Notes under the pieces: model-generated
What the model saw: the letters and a program-made list of their open reading frames with translations, nothing else
What the model was told of the DNA's origin: nothing
Databases searched by the model: none
In this document: positions 1-6,339 of the stretch, one piece after another
Numbering within the stretch: position 1 is the stretch's first letter
Layout of the letters: each line of letters begins with the position of its first letter
Assembly: GCA_013331225.1 (NCBI GenBank)
Contig: DUGV01000259.1
Location: 1 to 6,427 of the forward strand
Reading direction: 5' to 3'
Length of the DNA stretch: 6,427 nt
DNA from: Methanolinea sp.
Lineage (GTDB): Archaea > Halobacteriota > Methanomicrobia > Methanomicrobiales > Methanospirillaceae
Made by a program: the position numbers and the translations under genes

Positions 1-629
1 AGTTCAACGAGATGCAGTCCATGGACACCGGCAACAAGGTGGTGAACCAGGACAACTTCAAGTCGACCGAGCAGTTTGACTACGTGTCCTTTGAGGATGC
101 AATGGGAAGGGCAACGACATCCGAAAGCCTCCTCCTTGACCTGGTAAGCCAGGGGTCGGTCGCCGCTGACCGGTTCATCTGTCCGTTCGCCACGGGAGAT
201 AATGGTATCATCCCGCCGTACTGCAATGTCTATGAGATGGGCAGCTCGTTCACCGGAAGCCAGGTCTCAGAGATCACCCAGGCGAACACGAACTTCATCG
301 CAAAGTCCGCGGATGTCCCGACCGAGGCAGCCTATTCTGTTGGTCTGTCCGGAACCGGATCTGCAGCCGCATGGATCAACACCCATATCATGGAAGGCAG
401 AACTGCTGGAGTAGACTTTGGTGATTATTTCGAAACGGGATATCCGGAGTATCATTTCTGGAACTATGACATGAACACCGGATGGATTTACACTGATGAT
501 GACGTAGTTGGAGGACTCGGCTTCATGCAGGGCGTCGACCTTGTGTACAAGGAGAAGACCACTGCCTCCGGTGTGATCGAAGCATTCAGCAAGTCAATGG
601 CAATCCAGGACGGCGTTCGCCGGCTGTAA
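1..629 (+). CDS. 3' end of unrecognised, probably exported protein (partial)
   Basis: The reading frame is open at the left edge (first complete codon at 3, Phe-Asn-Glu before the first Met at 12), so the true start lies outside the window. About 208 C-terminal residues are visible, ending in TAA. They are rich in Gly, Ser, Thr, Asp and aromatics, e.g. ETGYPEYHFWNYDMNTGW near residues 141-158 counting the Met at 12 as 1, with only two cysteines (about 57 and 71). There is no hydrophobic segment and no C-terminal membrane anchor. I recognise no family. The composition suggests a beta-rich extracellular or surface protein, which is inference; a signal peptide would be upstream. A clear terminator follows at 656-683 and the next gene is convergent, so this gene ends its transcription unit. 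Confidence is high that it is coding and low for any function. Confidence 0.75.
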   Translation, partial: FNEMQSMDTGNKVVNQDNFKSTEQFDYVSFEDAMGRATTSESLLLDLVSQGSVAADRFICPFATGDNGIIPPYCNVYEMGSSFTGSQVSEITQANTNFIAKSADVPTEAAYSVGLSGTGSAAAWINTHIMEGRTAGVDFGDYFETGYPEYHFWNYDMNTGWIYTDDDVVGGLGFMQGVDLVYKEKTTASGVIEAFSKSMAIQDGVRRL

Positions 630-630
630 A

Positions 631-645
631 TTTCAAGTATTGAAA
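631..645. repeat. Small inverted repeat in the 3' untranslated region
   Basis: TTTCAA (631-636) and TTGAAA (640-645) form a perfect 6-bp inverted repeat around GTA, directly after the stop codon and just ahead of the terminator hairpin. It is A/T rich and would be weakly stable. It may contribute to the 3' end structure or be chance. Confidence 0.3.
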
Positions 646-655
646 GAAGAACAGG

Positions 656-683
656 GGGCTTTCCAAAAGCCCTTACACTTTTT
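656..683 (+). terminator. Hairpin plus T-tract terminator after the first gene
   Basis: A perfect 7-bp stem, GGGCTTT (656-662) with AAAGCCC (666-672), closes a 3-base loop, and two G-T pairs could extend it outward. A run of five T follows at 679-683. It starts 26 bases after the stop codon of the first gene. Archaeal termination depends mainly on the T-tract, so the stem is supportive rather than essential. The same hairpin could act on the convergent minus-strand gene, but no T-rich run follows it on that strand. Confidence 0.65.
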
Positions 684-797
684 CTGAGAATTCCTGTGAA
701 GGGGGTCCTACCGGTCGGCTGGTGGCTGCCGTGGGTGCAAGGAAACGATACCAGATACTCCAGTTCTTGATTTTACACTATAATTATGGCGAAACTG

Positions 798-1370
798 CTA
801 CTTCTGCCGATCAAAGTAAATACTCTTGCCGGAAGCCGAAAGCGGGATCCCATACGCGATGGTACATGCGGGGAGCCATCCCAGGGAAAGGGCTGCGGCG
901 CCTGCCGTGTACATCACCCTGTTGTCAACATTGTGGATCGACGCGGTCTTGACCGCGGATCCGACCGCAATGCCAAGGTCTGTAATCTTGATTACGCAGT
1001 TCGGCCCCCTGAATGGGGCAGCAGTCCCGTTGACTTTGCCGGTTGCCTCCACCATCTCATCGCATGAGGGAAACCCGCATCCCTGGCAGTTGATGCCCAC
1101 AGGCTCCTGGCCTCTCACTCCGATAATCAGGCAGGCTTGGGATGCAGAGACATTCCCCGCATCCCTGGTGAAGATAGAAAGCCCCAGGCTTTTTGAGAGC
1201 CGCTCCATCTCTCCTGCAAGGGCAGCGAGGTCTCCGGGTCCCGCGATGACACACACCAGCGAGTCTTTTCCTTTGCCTTTCGGTGCAGTACGGGCGGAGA
1301 GCGCCATCAGCCGGGCAACCGTCATGACACCGTCGTCTTCAGCATGCATGGGATGTGATTTGGCCGCCAC
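798..1370 (-). CDS. DUF2148 family iron-sulfur (ferredoxin-domain) protein
   Basis: The protein (190 residues from the GTG at 1370) matches the DUF2148/COG4739 family as I recall it, an uncharacterised family with a ferredoxin-like domain. Cys95, Cys98, Cys103 and Cys125 (C-x2-C-x4-C-x21-C, in INCQGCGFPSC and RGPNC) are probable ligands of a [4Fe-4S] cluster. The C-terminal half carries the family's strongest block, DLGIAVGSAVKTASIHNVDN (131-150), then GIPLSASGKSIYFDR near the end. No signal peptide or membrane segment is visible, so it is probably cytoplasmic. The start is uncertain: no Shine-Dalgarno precedes the GTG, and an ATG at 1349 (183 residues) would fit the family's short N-terminus (AEDDGVMTVARLM) better. 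It is convergent with the first gene and divergent from rubredoxin-FprA. The family function is unknown; a redox role is inference. Confidence 0.88.
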   Translation of the reverse strand: MAAKSHPMHAEDDGVMTVARLMALSARTAPKGKGKDSLVCVIAGPGDLAALAGEMERLSKSLGLSIFTRDAGNVSASQACLIIGVRGQEPVGINCQGCGFPSCDEMVEATGKVNGTAAPFRGPNCVIKITDLGIAVGSAVKTASIHNVDNRVMYTAGAAALSLGWLPACTIAYGIPLSASGKSIYFDRQK

Positions 1371-1385
1371 GGATATGAGTTGATT

Positions 1386-1397
1386 GATATTTCAAAA
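1386..1397 (-). promoter_or_regulatory. Possible TATA-like element for the DUF2148 gene
   Basis: On the minus strand an A/T-rich stretch reading approximately TTTTGAAATATC lies upstream of the DUF2148 gene. A start of transcription about 25 bases downstream would fall between the GTG at 1370 and the ATG at 1349. That would favour the ATG as the real start, on a short leader. The match to an archaeal TATA box is loose. Confidence 0.25.
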
Positions 1398-1457
1398 GAA
1401 AGTGGGATCCTTCATGGAAATCATTATGCTGGTGGATTCTCCAGGATACAATGCGTC

Positions 1458-1466
1458 AATTATATT
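1458..1466 (+). promoter_or_regulatory. Probable TATA box for the rubredoxin-FprA unit
   Basis: AATTATATT sits about 35-40 bases ahead of the rubredoxin ATG and is the best TATA-like element in the divergent intergenic region. Usual archaeal spacing puts transcription start near 1487-1490, leaving a leader of only about 10-13 bases. That would lie at or inside the apparent Shine-Dalgarno, so a second upstream promoter is possible. Confidence 0.4.
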
Positions 1467-1483
1467 CTCATCATCAACGTTAC

Positions 1484-1490
1484 AGGAGAG
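1484..1490 (+). promoter_or_regulatory. Ribosome binding site that fixes the rubredoxin start
   Basis: AGGAGAG lies 9 bases before the ATG at 1500 and supports that codon. The same frame is open upstream to a TTG at 1380, but the extra 40 residues have no rubredoxin character. Confidence 0.6.
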
Positions 1491-1499
1491 AAGCAGCGA

Positions 1500-1658
1500 A
1501 TGGATTCATATCAATGCATGATTTGCGGGCATGTCTATGATCCCGGCAGAGGAGAACCGTCAGTGAATATCCCGGCCGGAACAGACTTTTCAGACCTCCC
1601 GGGAGGCTGGAGGTGCCCGGTCTGCCAGGCAAGTCCCGAGAAGTTCAGGAAGGCGTGA
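1500..1658 (+). CDS. Rubredoxin
   Basis: A small one-iron electron carrier of 52 residues, a typical rubredoxin length. The iron ligands are Cys6 and Cys9 in the knuckle CMICGHVYDP, and Cys39 and Cys42 in the knuckle CPVC. The family core is present: Tyr13, the Pro-x-Gly-Thr-x-Phe segment at 25-30, and LPGGWRCPVC at 33-42. There is no signal peptide, so it acts in the cytoplasm. The start is set by AGGAGAG 9 bases upstream. The stop codon abuts the GTG that opens the flavodiiron gene, so the two are almost certainly co-transcribed and translationally linked. In several anaerobes rubredoxin passes electrons to flavodiiron proteins or peroxide-reducing enzymes; that role here is inferred from the linkage. 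The paired CxxC knuckles make the identification secure. Confidence 0.95.
   Translation: MDSYQCMICGHVYDPGRGEPSVNIPAGTDFSDLPGGWRCPVCQASPEKFRKA
1647..1653 (+). promoter_or_regulatory. Ribosome binding site for fprA inside the rubredoxin end
   Basis: AGGAAGG in the last codons of rubredoxin lies 5 bases before the GTG at 1659 and 14 bases before the ATG at 1668. Spacing therefore favours the GTG, while the usual short N-terminus of the family would also allow the ATG. Confidence 0.5.
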
Positions 1659-2855
1659 GTGGTAGGTATGGTTGTCCGGGAGATAGCACCAGATATATTC
1701 TCCGTGGGGGCGCTTGACTTTGACAGGCGCCTCTTCGACAGTCTGATCCCCCTCCCACAGGGGACCAGCTACAACTCGTACCTCGTGAAGGGCACAAAAA
1801 AGACGGCCCTCATCGACACGGTCGATCCCACAAGGGAGATGGACCTTGTCACAAACCTCGTGAAGGCCAGGGTGGACACCATCGATTACCTGGTCGTCAA
1901 CCATGCCGAGCAGGACCATTCCGGTTCCCTGCCGATGATGGCCGAGCTCTTTCCAAAGGCAAAAGTCGTCGTGAACGAGAAGTGCCTCGACATGGTCACG
2001 CACCTTCTCGACATCGGCAGCGAGCGCTGCATGGTGATCAATGATCGCGACACTGTCGATCTTGGGGGAAAGACACTCGAGTTCCTTATCACCCCTTGGG
2101 TGCATTGGCCCGAGACCATGCTCACTTATGCCCGGGAAGACCGCGTGCTCTTTTCCTGTGACCTCTTTGGGTCTCACATGGCAGAGAGCACGCTTCGGGT
2201 GAATGACTGGAAGGAGGTCTACCATGCGGCAAAGCGGTATTATGCCGAGATCATGATGCCTTTTTCTTCCAGCATCCGGGAGCACATGGAGAAGATCGAC
2301 ACCCTTGACATCGCCATGATCGCGCCGAGCCACGGTCCCATCCACACTGAACCAAACCTCATCCTTGACGCCTACCGGGACTGGATCAGCGACAAGGTGA
2401 AAAACGAGGTCGTCATCCCATACGTGAGCATGCATGGAAGCACCGAGAAGATGGTGCAGTACCTGACGGAGGCACTGATCGATCGGGGAATACGTGTTCT
2501 CCCGTTCAACCTTGTTGTCACTGATATCGGGGAACTTGCCATGGCACTCGTTGATTCCGCAACGGTGGTAATCGGAACCCCTACTGTCATCTTCGGTCCG
2601 CATCCTCAGGCAGTATACGCCACGTACCTTGTCAATATGCTCCGCCCGAAGACACGCATTGTTTCGGTGATAGGATCTTTTGGGTGGGGTGGAAGGACTG
2701 TAGAGGTCCTGAAGGGAATGCTCACCCGCATAGAGCCGGAACTCCTGGACCCGGTGTACATAAAGGGAGCACCGGGGGCAAAGGACTTAAAAGATCTCGA
2801 CAACCTTGCGGATGCCATCGCAAAGAAGCACAGGGAGTTCGGTATTCTCACGTAA
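1659..2855 (+). CDS. fprA: Flavodiiron protein FprA, probable F420H2 oxidase / O2 reductase
   Basis: A 398-residue A-type flavodiiron protein, the family's usual size. Residues about 10-250 form the metallo-beta-lactamase-like domain with the full diiron ligand set: His82, Glu84, Asp86 and His87 (NHAEQDHSG), His149 (PWVHWPET), Asp168 (FSCDLFGSH) and His225 (APSHGP). Residues about 252-395 form a flavodoxin domain with the FMN phosphate loop YVSMHGSTEKM and a later FMN loop SFGWGG (340-345). No rubredoxin domain is fused; rubredoxin is the separate gene immediately upstream. Methanogen homologues reduce O2 to water with F420H2; NO reduction is the alternative activity in the family. The protein is cytoplasmic. 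The start is GTG at 1659, directly after the rubredoxin stop, or ATG at 1668 (MVVREIAPDIF). A hairpin and T-tract follow at once. The family is certain; the physiological electron donor and substrate are inferred. Confidence 0.95.
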   Translation: MVGMVVREIAPDIFSVGALDFDRRLFDSLIPLPQGTSYNSYLVKGTKKTALIDTVDPTREMDLVTNLVKARVDTIDYLVVNHAEQDHSGSLPMMAELFPKAKVVVNEKCLDMVTHLLDIGSERCMVINDRDTVDLGGKTLEFLITPWVHWPETMLTYAREDRVLFSCDLFGSHMAESTLRVNDWKEVYHAAKRYYAEIMMPFSSSIREHMEKIDTLDIAMIAPSHGPIHTEPNLILDAYRDWISDKVKNEVVIPYVSMHGSTEKMVQYLTEALIDRGIRVLPFNLVVTDIGELAMALVDSATVVIGTPTVIFGPHPQAVYATYLVNMLRPKTRIVSVIGSFGWGGRTVEVLKGMLTRIEPELLDPVYIKGAPGAKDLKDLDNLADAIAKKHREFGILT

Positions 2856-2877
2856 AGGAGAATGATCTCCCTTTTTT
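2854..2877 (+). terminator. Hairpin plus T-tract terminator after fprA
   Basis: GGAGA (2857-2861) pairs with TCTCC (2866-2870) around the loop ATGA, and flanking AAA/TTT can extend the stem past one bulged C. Six T follow at 2872-2877. It overlaps the stop codon of fprA. It suggests that the rubredoxin-FprA unit ends here and that prk is transcribed separately, although no convincing TATA box is visible between 2878 and 2943. Confidence 0.6.
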
Positions 2878-2943
2878 CATTCACCAGGCATGAGGGATTT
2901 TCCCAGTTGGGTTCACGGGGTCTCTTGCCAAAGTGACCTTACC

Positions 2944-2949
2944 GGAGAG
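2944..2949 (+). promoter_or_regulatory. Ribosome binding site for prk
   Basis: GGAGAG lies 5 bases before the ATG at 2955 and supports that codon as the start of the kinase. Confidence 0.6.
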
Positions 2950-2954
2950 CTGCC

Positions 2955-3917
2955 ATGAACCATTCTTCCAGTTTCCAGGAGTTCCTCTCGAAGTCAGGCT
3001 ATGTGTATATTATAGGAGTGGCAGGGGACAGCGGGTCAGGGAAGACCACCTTCACCGCAGCCATCAGGGATCTTATCGGGGAAGACCTTGTCTCCACCAT
3101 TACCCTCGACGATTATCACCTCTATGGAAGGGAGGAGAGAAACGCCCTGCAGATAACCCCTCTCTCTCCGCAGGCAAATGATCTCGCCTCGCTGGAACGC
3201 CACGTCGCACGGCTGAAGAAGGGGCTTTGTGTAGAGAAGAACCGTTACAATCATCGGACAGGGAAAATCGAAGGCCCGGTATTCTTCAAGCCTTCAAGGA
3301 TCATCATCCTTGAAGGGCTGCATCCCCTCATCACCCCCGGACTGCGGGCGCTCCTCGACTTCTCGTTCTTCGTGGACCCTGCACAGGACGTAAAAAGGGA
3401 GTGGAAGCTCAAGAGAGACATGGGGGCAAGGGGATACACCGAGCAGGAAGTCCGAAGGGAGATGGCGATGAGAGAGTCGGATTACCAGTCGTATGTTGCA
3501 CCGCAACGAAAGTATGCCCGGGGAATCATTGGGATCTCGTTCTCGCAGTTCGGCCGGAGCCTTGGCTGGAAGGAGAACATTTACCGGGTATCCCTTGCGC
3601 TTGAACCCCTTTCCGGGATGAACAGGAGGGTCTGGATGCAGCTTGACCTGGGGACGGTTCTTGCCGGTCATTCCCGTCCGTGCAGCGTCAAGTATCTCCC
3701 GGTTATTGAGGGGGGACGTCTCATGGGGAGCATCGAACTCGACGGCGGGTTCCCGTGTGAATCTGCAGATATCCTTTCCACCATGCTCCATGGGGAGACG
3801 GGAGTCGATCCCCGCGATTTCCTGCCGCACTGCCCGCTCCTGACGCCCACGGACCTCATACAGATGATAGTCTGCTGGCGGATCATCTCGCACCGGCGCT
3901 CCATGCAAGTCCGGTAA
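2955..3917 (+). CDS. prk: Phosphoribulokinase, methanogen type
   Basis: A 320-residue P-loop kinase of the phosphoribulokinase/uridine kinase family, expected to phosphorylate ribulose 5-phosphate to ribulose 1,5-bisphosphate with ATP in the cytoplasm. Visible motifs are the Walker A loop GDSGSGKT (24-31), the catalytic-base region LDDYH (Asp52/Asp53), the sugar-phosphate segment YNHRTG (98-103), the Walker B-like strand IIILEGLHP with Glu120, and KLKRDMGARG (151-160), matching the R-D-x-x-x-R-G signature of PRKs. The 110-residue C-terminal part beyond the kinase core makes it longer than uridine kinases (about 210 residues) and close to the roughly 320 residues I recall for Methanospirillum PRK. 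That enzyme works with form III RuBisCO in the reductive hexulose-phosphate pathway. The ATG is supported by GGAGAG 5 bases upstream. No RuBisCO or hexulose-phosphate gene is in view, so the pathway role is inferred; another sugar or nucleoside kinase activity is the alternative. Confidence 0.88.
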   Translation: MNHSSSFQEFLSKSGYVYIIGVAGDSGSGKTTFTAAIRDLIGEDLVSTITLDDYHLYGREERNALQITPLSPQANDLASLERHVARLKKGLCVEKNRYNHRTGKIEGPVFFKPSRIIILEGLHPLITPGLRALLDFSFFVDPAQDVKREWKLKRDMGARGYTEQEVRREMAMRESDYQSYVAPQRKYARGIIGISFSQFGRSLGWKENIYRVSLALEPLSGMNRRVWMQLDLGTVLAGHSRPCSVKYLPVIEGGRLMGSIELDGGFPCESADILSTMLHGETGVDPRDFLPHCPLLTPTDLIQMIVCWRIISHRRSMQVR

Positions 3918-3941
3918 AAGGTGGCGTACGCGGGACCAGGC

Positions 3942-3949
3942 AAATATAC
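3942..3949 (+). promoter_or_regulatory. Possible TATA box for the trkH-like gene
   Basis: AAATATAC lies in the 44-base gap between prk and the transporter gene. Standard spacing would put the transcript start near 3970, downstream of the GTG at 3962 but about 10 bases before the ATG at 3983. If the element is real it favours the ATG and makes the gene independent of prk. Confidence 0.35.
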
Positions 3950-3961
3950 ATCAGGCTGGAC

Positions 3962-5440
3962 GTGCCAACCATTCTGGTAAGAATGGGCAGGATACGGTAT
4001 TTCTCCACCGTTCTCGGGGAGCTGGGCGAGATGCTGGTCTTCATCAGCCCGCTTACCCTCCTCCCCCTTCCCGTGGCCCTGATCTTCCGAGAATGGGAGA
4101 TGCTCGTACCCCTGGCACTTGTCCCGGCAGCGTTCTTCTGCAGCGGTTTTCTCCTCAATTACCTGCCAAGGAAGAAGGAGGACGTCCGGTTTTCTGCAGC
4201 GCTCTGTTCGGTTGCACTGGTATGGCTTGCATTCGCCCTCATCTCCTGCATCCCGTTCATGCTGGTGCTGGACATCTCCTTTACTGATGCCCTCTTCGAG
4301 TCGATGGCAGGGTGGACAGGGACCGCGTTCTCCCTGCTCAGGGGGCTCGACTCCCTCCCCGAGAGTCTCCTCTTCTGGCGGACCTACATGCAGTGGGTCG
4401 GAGGCCTCGCAGTGATCTCCCTCTCGCTGACTTTAGCATTTCGATCAGGCCTGGACACATCCCCTCTCTTCAGGGCCGAGAGGAGGGCTGAACGGATCCT
4501 CCCGAGCGTGATTGCCAACGGAAAAGAGATCTGGGCAGTATACATCCTTCTCACGGTGGTATCGGCGGGGCTTATCATGGTGGCGAGGGTCCCGTTGTGG
4601 GATGCGCTGAACCTTGCCCTCTCCGGCATCTCTACAGGGGGATTCATACCGCGTGCAGGAGGGATACTCTCGTATCAGAACCCCTTCCTCGAGGCGGTCC
4701 TGATCCCGGTGATGATATTCGGATCGACGCCTTTCACCCTCTATTACATGACTTACCGGAGCAGGAAAGTCTCATTTTTTTCAGAAGAGCAGGTGAGGCT
4801 CCTCTTCATCTTCCTTATCTTCGGTGCCCTGATCGTGATTGCGGACCTCTTCTTTCTTGCAGGACTCCCCATTGGCGAATCGTTCCGCCAGGGGATATTC
4901 ATGACCACTTCGGCCATCAGCACCACGGGGTTCCAGAATGGAAATCCCCACCTGTATCCCGCGGTGACTGCGGTCTTTCTCATGATGCTTATCTTTATTG
5001 GGGGATCGAGCGGGAGCGCTGCAGGGGGGATAAGGCTCTCAAGAATTGCCCTCGGGTACCGGGGAATCATATGGTGGTTCAGGCGGGCCTTTGTACGCAG
5101 CAGGGTCCTGGTTCCGTTCAAGTACGAGGGAAGGAACATCCCTGTGGAGGTTGCCGAGCCGGAACTCTCGAAGAGCATGCTTGTAATCATCCTCTCGGTG
5201 ATCACCGTGTTCATCGCCACGATGGTCGTCCTACAGGTGCATATCACGTCGTTCGGGTTGACTGATATCGTCTTTGAGGTCGTCTCTGCATTGAGCTCGT
5301 CCGGCATGAGCACGGGATACGTGAACCCATCAATGCCGCTTCTCTCGAAATGGGTGTTTATCGTGGTCATGTGGGTCGGGCGCCTGGAGATCATGCCGGT
5401 GATCGTCCTGTTCATGGGTCTCGTTAGGGGAAGGGACTGA
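3962..5440 (+). CDS. trkH: TrkH-family potassium uptake membrane subunit
   Basis: A polytopic membrane protein of 492 residues, usual for the TrkH/KtrB superfamily, which takes up K+ through four M1-P-M2 repeats. The four pore loops are visible: ESMAGWTGTAFS (113-124), LSGISTGGF (220-228), SAISTTGF (317-324) and VSALSSSGMSTG (441-452). The intramembrane gate segment GGSSGSAAGGIR (347-358) and the conserved GR of the last helix (VGRLE, 472-476) are present. Loops 2, 3 and 4 keep the selectivity-filter glycine (227, 323, 448). In loop 1 the equivalent position is Ala122, an unusual change. The start may be GTG 3962 or ATG 3983 (MGRIRYF, 485 residues); neither has a strong Shine-Dalgarno, and a TATA-like box at 3942-3949 favours the ATG. 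No TrkA/KtrA-type NAD-binding regulator is adjacent. The family is secure; strict K+ selectivity is not. Confidence 0.92.
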   Translation: MPTILVRMGRIRYFSTVLGELGEMLVFISPLTLLPLPVALIFREWEMLVPLALVPAAFFCSGFLLNYLPRKKEDVRFSAALCSVALVWLAFALISCIPFMLVLDISFTDALFESMAGWTGTAFSLLRGLDSLPESLLFWRTYMQWVGGLAVISLSLTLAFRSGLDTSPLFRAERRAERILPSVIANGKEIWAVYILLTVVSAGLIMVARVPLWDALNLALSGISTGGFIPRAGGILSYQNPFLEAVLIPVMIFGSTPFTLYYMTYRSRKVSFFSEEQVRLLFIFLIFGALIVIADLFFLAGLPIGESFRQGIFMTTSAISTTGFQNGNPHLYPAVTAVFLMMLIFIGGSSGSAAGGIRLSRIALGYRGIIWWFRRAFVRSRVLVPFKYEGRNIPVEVAEPELSKSMLVIILSVITVFIATMVVLQVHITSFGLTDIVFEVVSALSSSGMSTGYVNPSMPLLSKWVFIVVMWVGRLEIMPVIVLFMGLVRGRD

Positions 5441-5483
5441 CCTGTGGGACCCGCTGAAATACAACCTGACTTTTCTTAACTTC

Positions 5484-5497
5484 AGAATATCTAATAA
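5484..5497 (+). promoter_or_regulatory. Possible TATA region for the nifH-like gene
   Basis: An A/T-rich stretch reading approximately AGAATATCTAATAA lies 24-37 bases before the ATG at 5521. Standard archaeal spacing places transcription start at about 5515-5520, so the mRNA would be nearly leaderless. This agrees with the lack of a Shine-Dalgarno. A T-rich stretch just upstream (5471-5477, TTTTCTT) might end transcripts from the transporter gene. Confidence 0.4.
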
Positions 5498-5520
5498 CCA
5501 ATCCCGTCCAATAATGGGTG

Positions 5521-6339
5521 ATGAAACAGATCGCCCTGTACGGGAAAGGCGGTATCGGGAAATCAACCACTTCTGCCAATCTCTCTGCCGCGCTCTCCGA
5601 GCAGGGCCTCGATGTGCTGCAGATCGGGTGCGACCCCAAGCGGGACAGTACCAGGATGCTGATGCAGGGCAGGCTCATCCCCACTGTTATGGACCTTGTG
5701 CGTGAACGGGGCGACGACCGATCTCTCACCATTGACGACGTTGTACATAGTGGCTACCATGGAGTCAGGTGCGTGGAAGCCGGGGGCCCGGAGCCGGGAG
5801 TGGGATGTGCGGGCAGGGGTATCATCGCCACGTTCCAGATACTGGAGCGGCTCGGGGCTCTTCGTGCCGACGTCGTGGTCTACGATGTGTTGGGCGACGT
5901 GGTCTGCGGAGGGTTTGCCATGCCTATGAGGGAAGGGTATGCAGAAGAGGTGTACCTGGTAACTTCAGGCGAGCTTATGTCTCTATACGCGGCAAACAAC
6001 ATCTGCAAGGCCATCGCCCGGCTCTCCTCGCGGGCAAGGAGCCGGTGCAGGCTTGGCGGGGTGATCTGTAATGCAAAGAACCTCCCGAGGGAAGAGGAGC
6101 TCGTCTCCGAATTTGCGGAAAAGATCGGCAGTTCCATGATCCAGTTCATTCCAAGGGACCAGGTGGTCCAGCACGCGGAACTGAATAAGAAGACGGTGGT
6201 CCAATACGCTCCTGATTCGGGCCAGGCGGGGACATACCGGTCGCTTGCCAGGCGGATCATGGAGAACCGCCGCCTGGACGTCCCATCTCCCCTGGAGATA
6301 GAGGACTTGGAAGAACTTGCATATGGCTACGCCGAATGA
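5521..6339 (+). CDS. NifH-like ATPase (nitrogenase-like reductase component)
   Basis: A 272-residue homologue of nitrogenase iron protein: a dimeric ATPase that delivers low-potential electrons from a [4Fe-4S] cluster to a NifDK-like partner. Visible are Walker A GKGGIGKS (8-15), switch I CDPKRDST with Asp38, cluster ligands Cys96 ([12 protein letters not shown]) and Cys129 ([12 protein letters not shown]), switch II Asp122, and Arg99, equivalent to the ADP-ribosylated Arg of NifH. All nucleotide- and cluster-binding residues are intact. The wording [12 protein letters not shown] resembles BchL and other nitrogenase-like reductases rather than true NifH. ATG 5521 is preferred; an in-frame GTG at 5518 adds one residue. 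The gene overlaps the downstream NifD/K-like gene by 17 bases, so they are one operon. Candidates are CfbC of coenzyme F430 synthesis or a group IV/VI nitrogenase-like reductase of unknown substrate. The partner argues for the latter, so no symbol is given. Confidence 0.9.
   Translation: MKQIALYGKGGIGKSTTSANLSAALSEQGLDVLQIGCDPKRDSTRMLMQGRLIPTVMDLVRERGDDRSLTIDDVVHSGYHGVRCVEAGGPEPGVGCAGRGIIATFQILERLGALRADVVVYDVLGDVVCGGFAMPMREGYAEEVYLVTSGELMSLYAANNICKAIARLSSRARSRCRLGGVICNAKNLPREEELVSEFAEKIGSSMIQFIPRDQVVQHAELNKKTVVQYAPDSGQAGTYRSLARRIMENRRLDVPSPLEIEDLEELAYGYAE

Noticed and set aside
943..956. Perfect inverted repeat GCGGTC-TT-GACCGC
   Set aside because: It lies inside the DUF2148 gene over its most conserved block, so it is explained by coding constraint and GC content.
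826..1383. Plus-strand open frame of 185 codons opposite the DUF2148 gene
   Set aside because: It is an antisense shadow; its translation has no recognisable motif, while the minus-strand product carries clear family motifs.
1380..1499. In-frame N-terminal extension of the rubredoxin gene back to a TTG at 1380
   Set aside because: The added residues have no rubredoxin similarity, and a Shine-Dalgarno sits properly before the ATG at 1500. The region is better explained as a divergent promoter.
1590..2603. Long minus-strand open frame (337 codons) across the flavodiiron gene
   Set aside because: It is a GC-driven antisense frame opposite a strongly conserved protein; it is His/Asp/Val-rich with no coherent domain.
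2894..2904. Short palindrome GGGA-TTT-TCCC between fprA and prk
   Set aside because: A four-base arm is too short to support as an operator and nothing similar recurs nearby.
5454..5485. CTGAA...TTCAG inverted repeat after the transporter gene
   Set aside because: A five-base stem with a 22-base loop is likely chance; no T-run follows the second arm.
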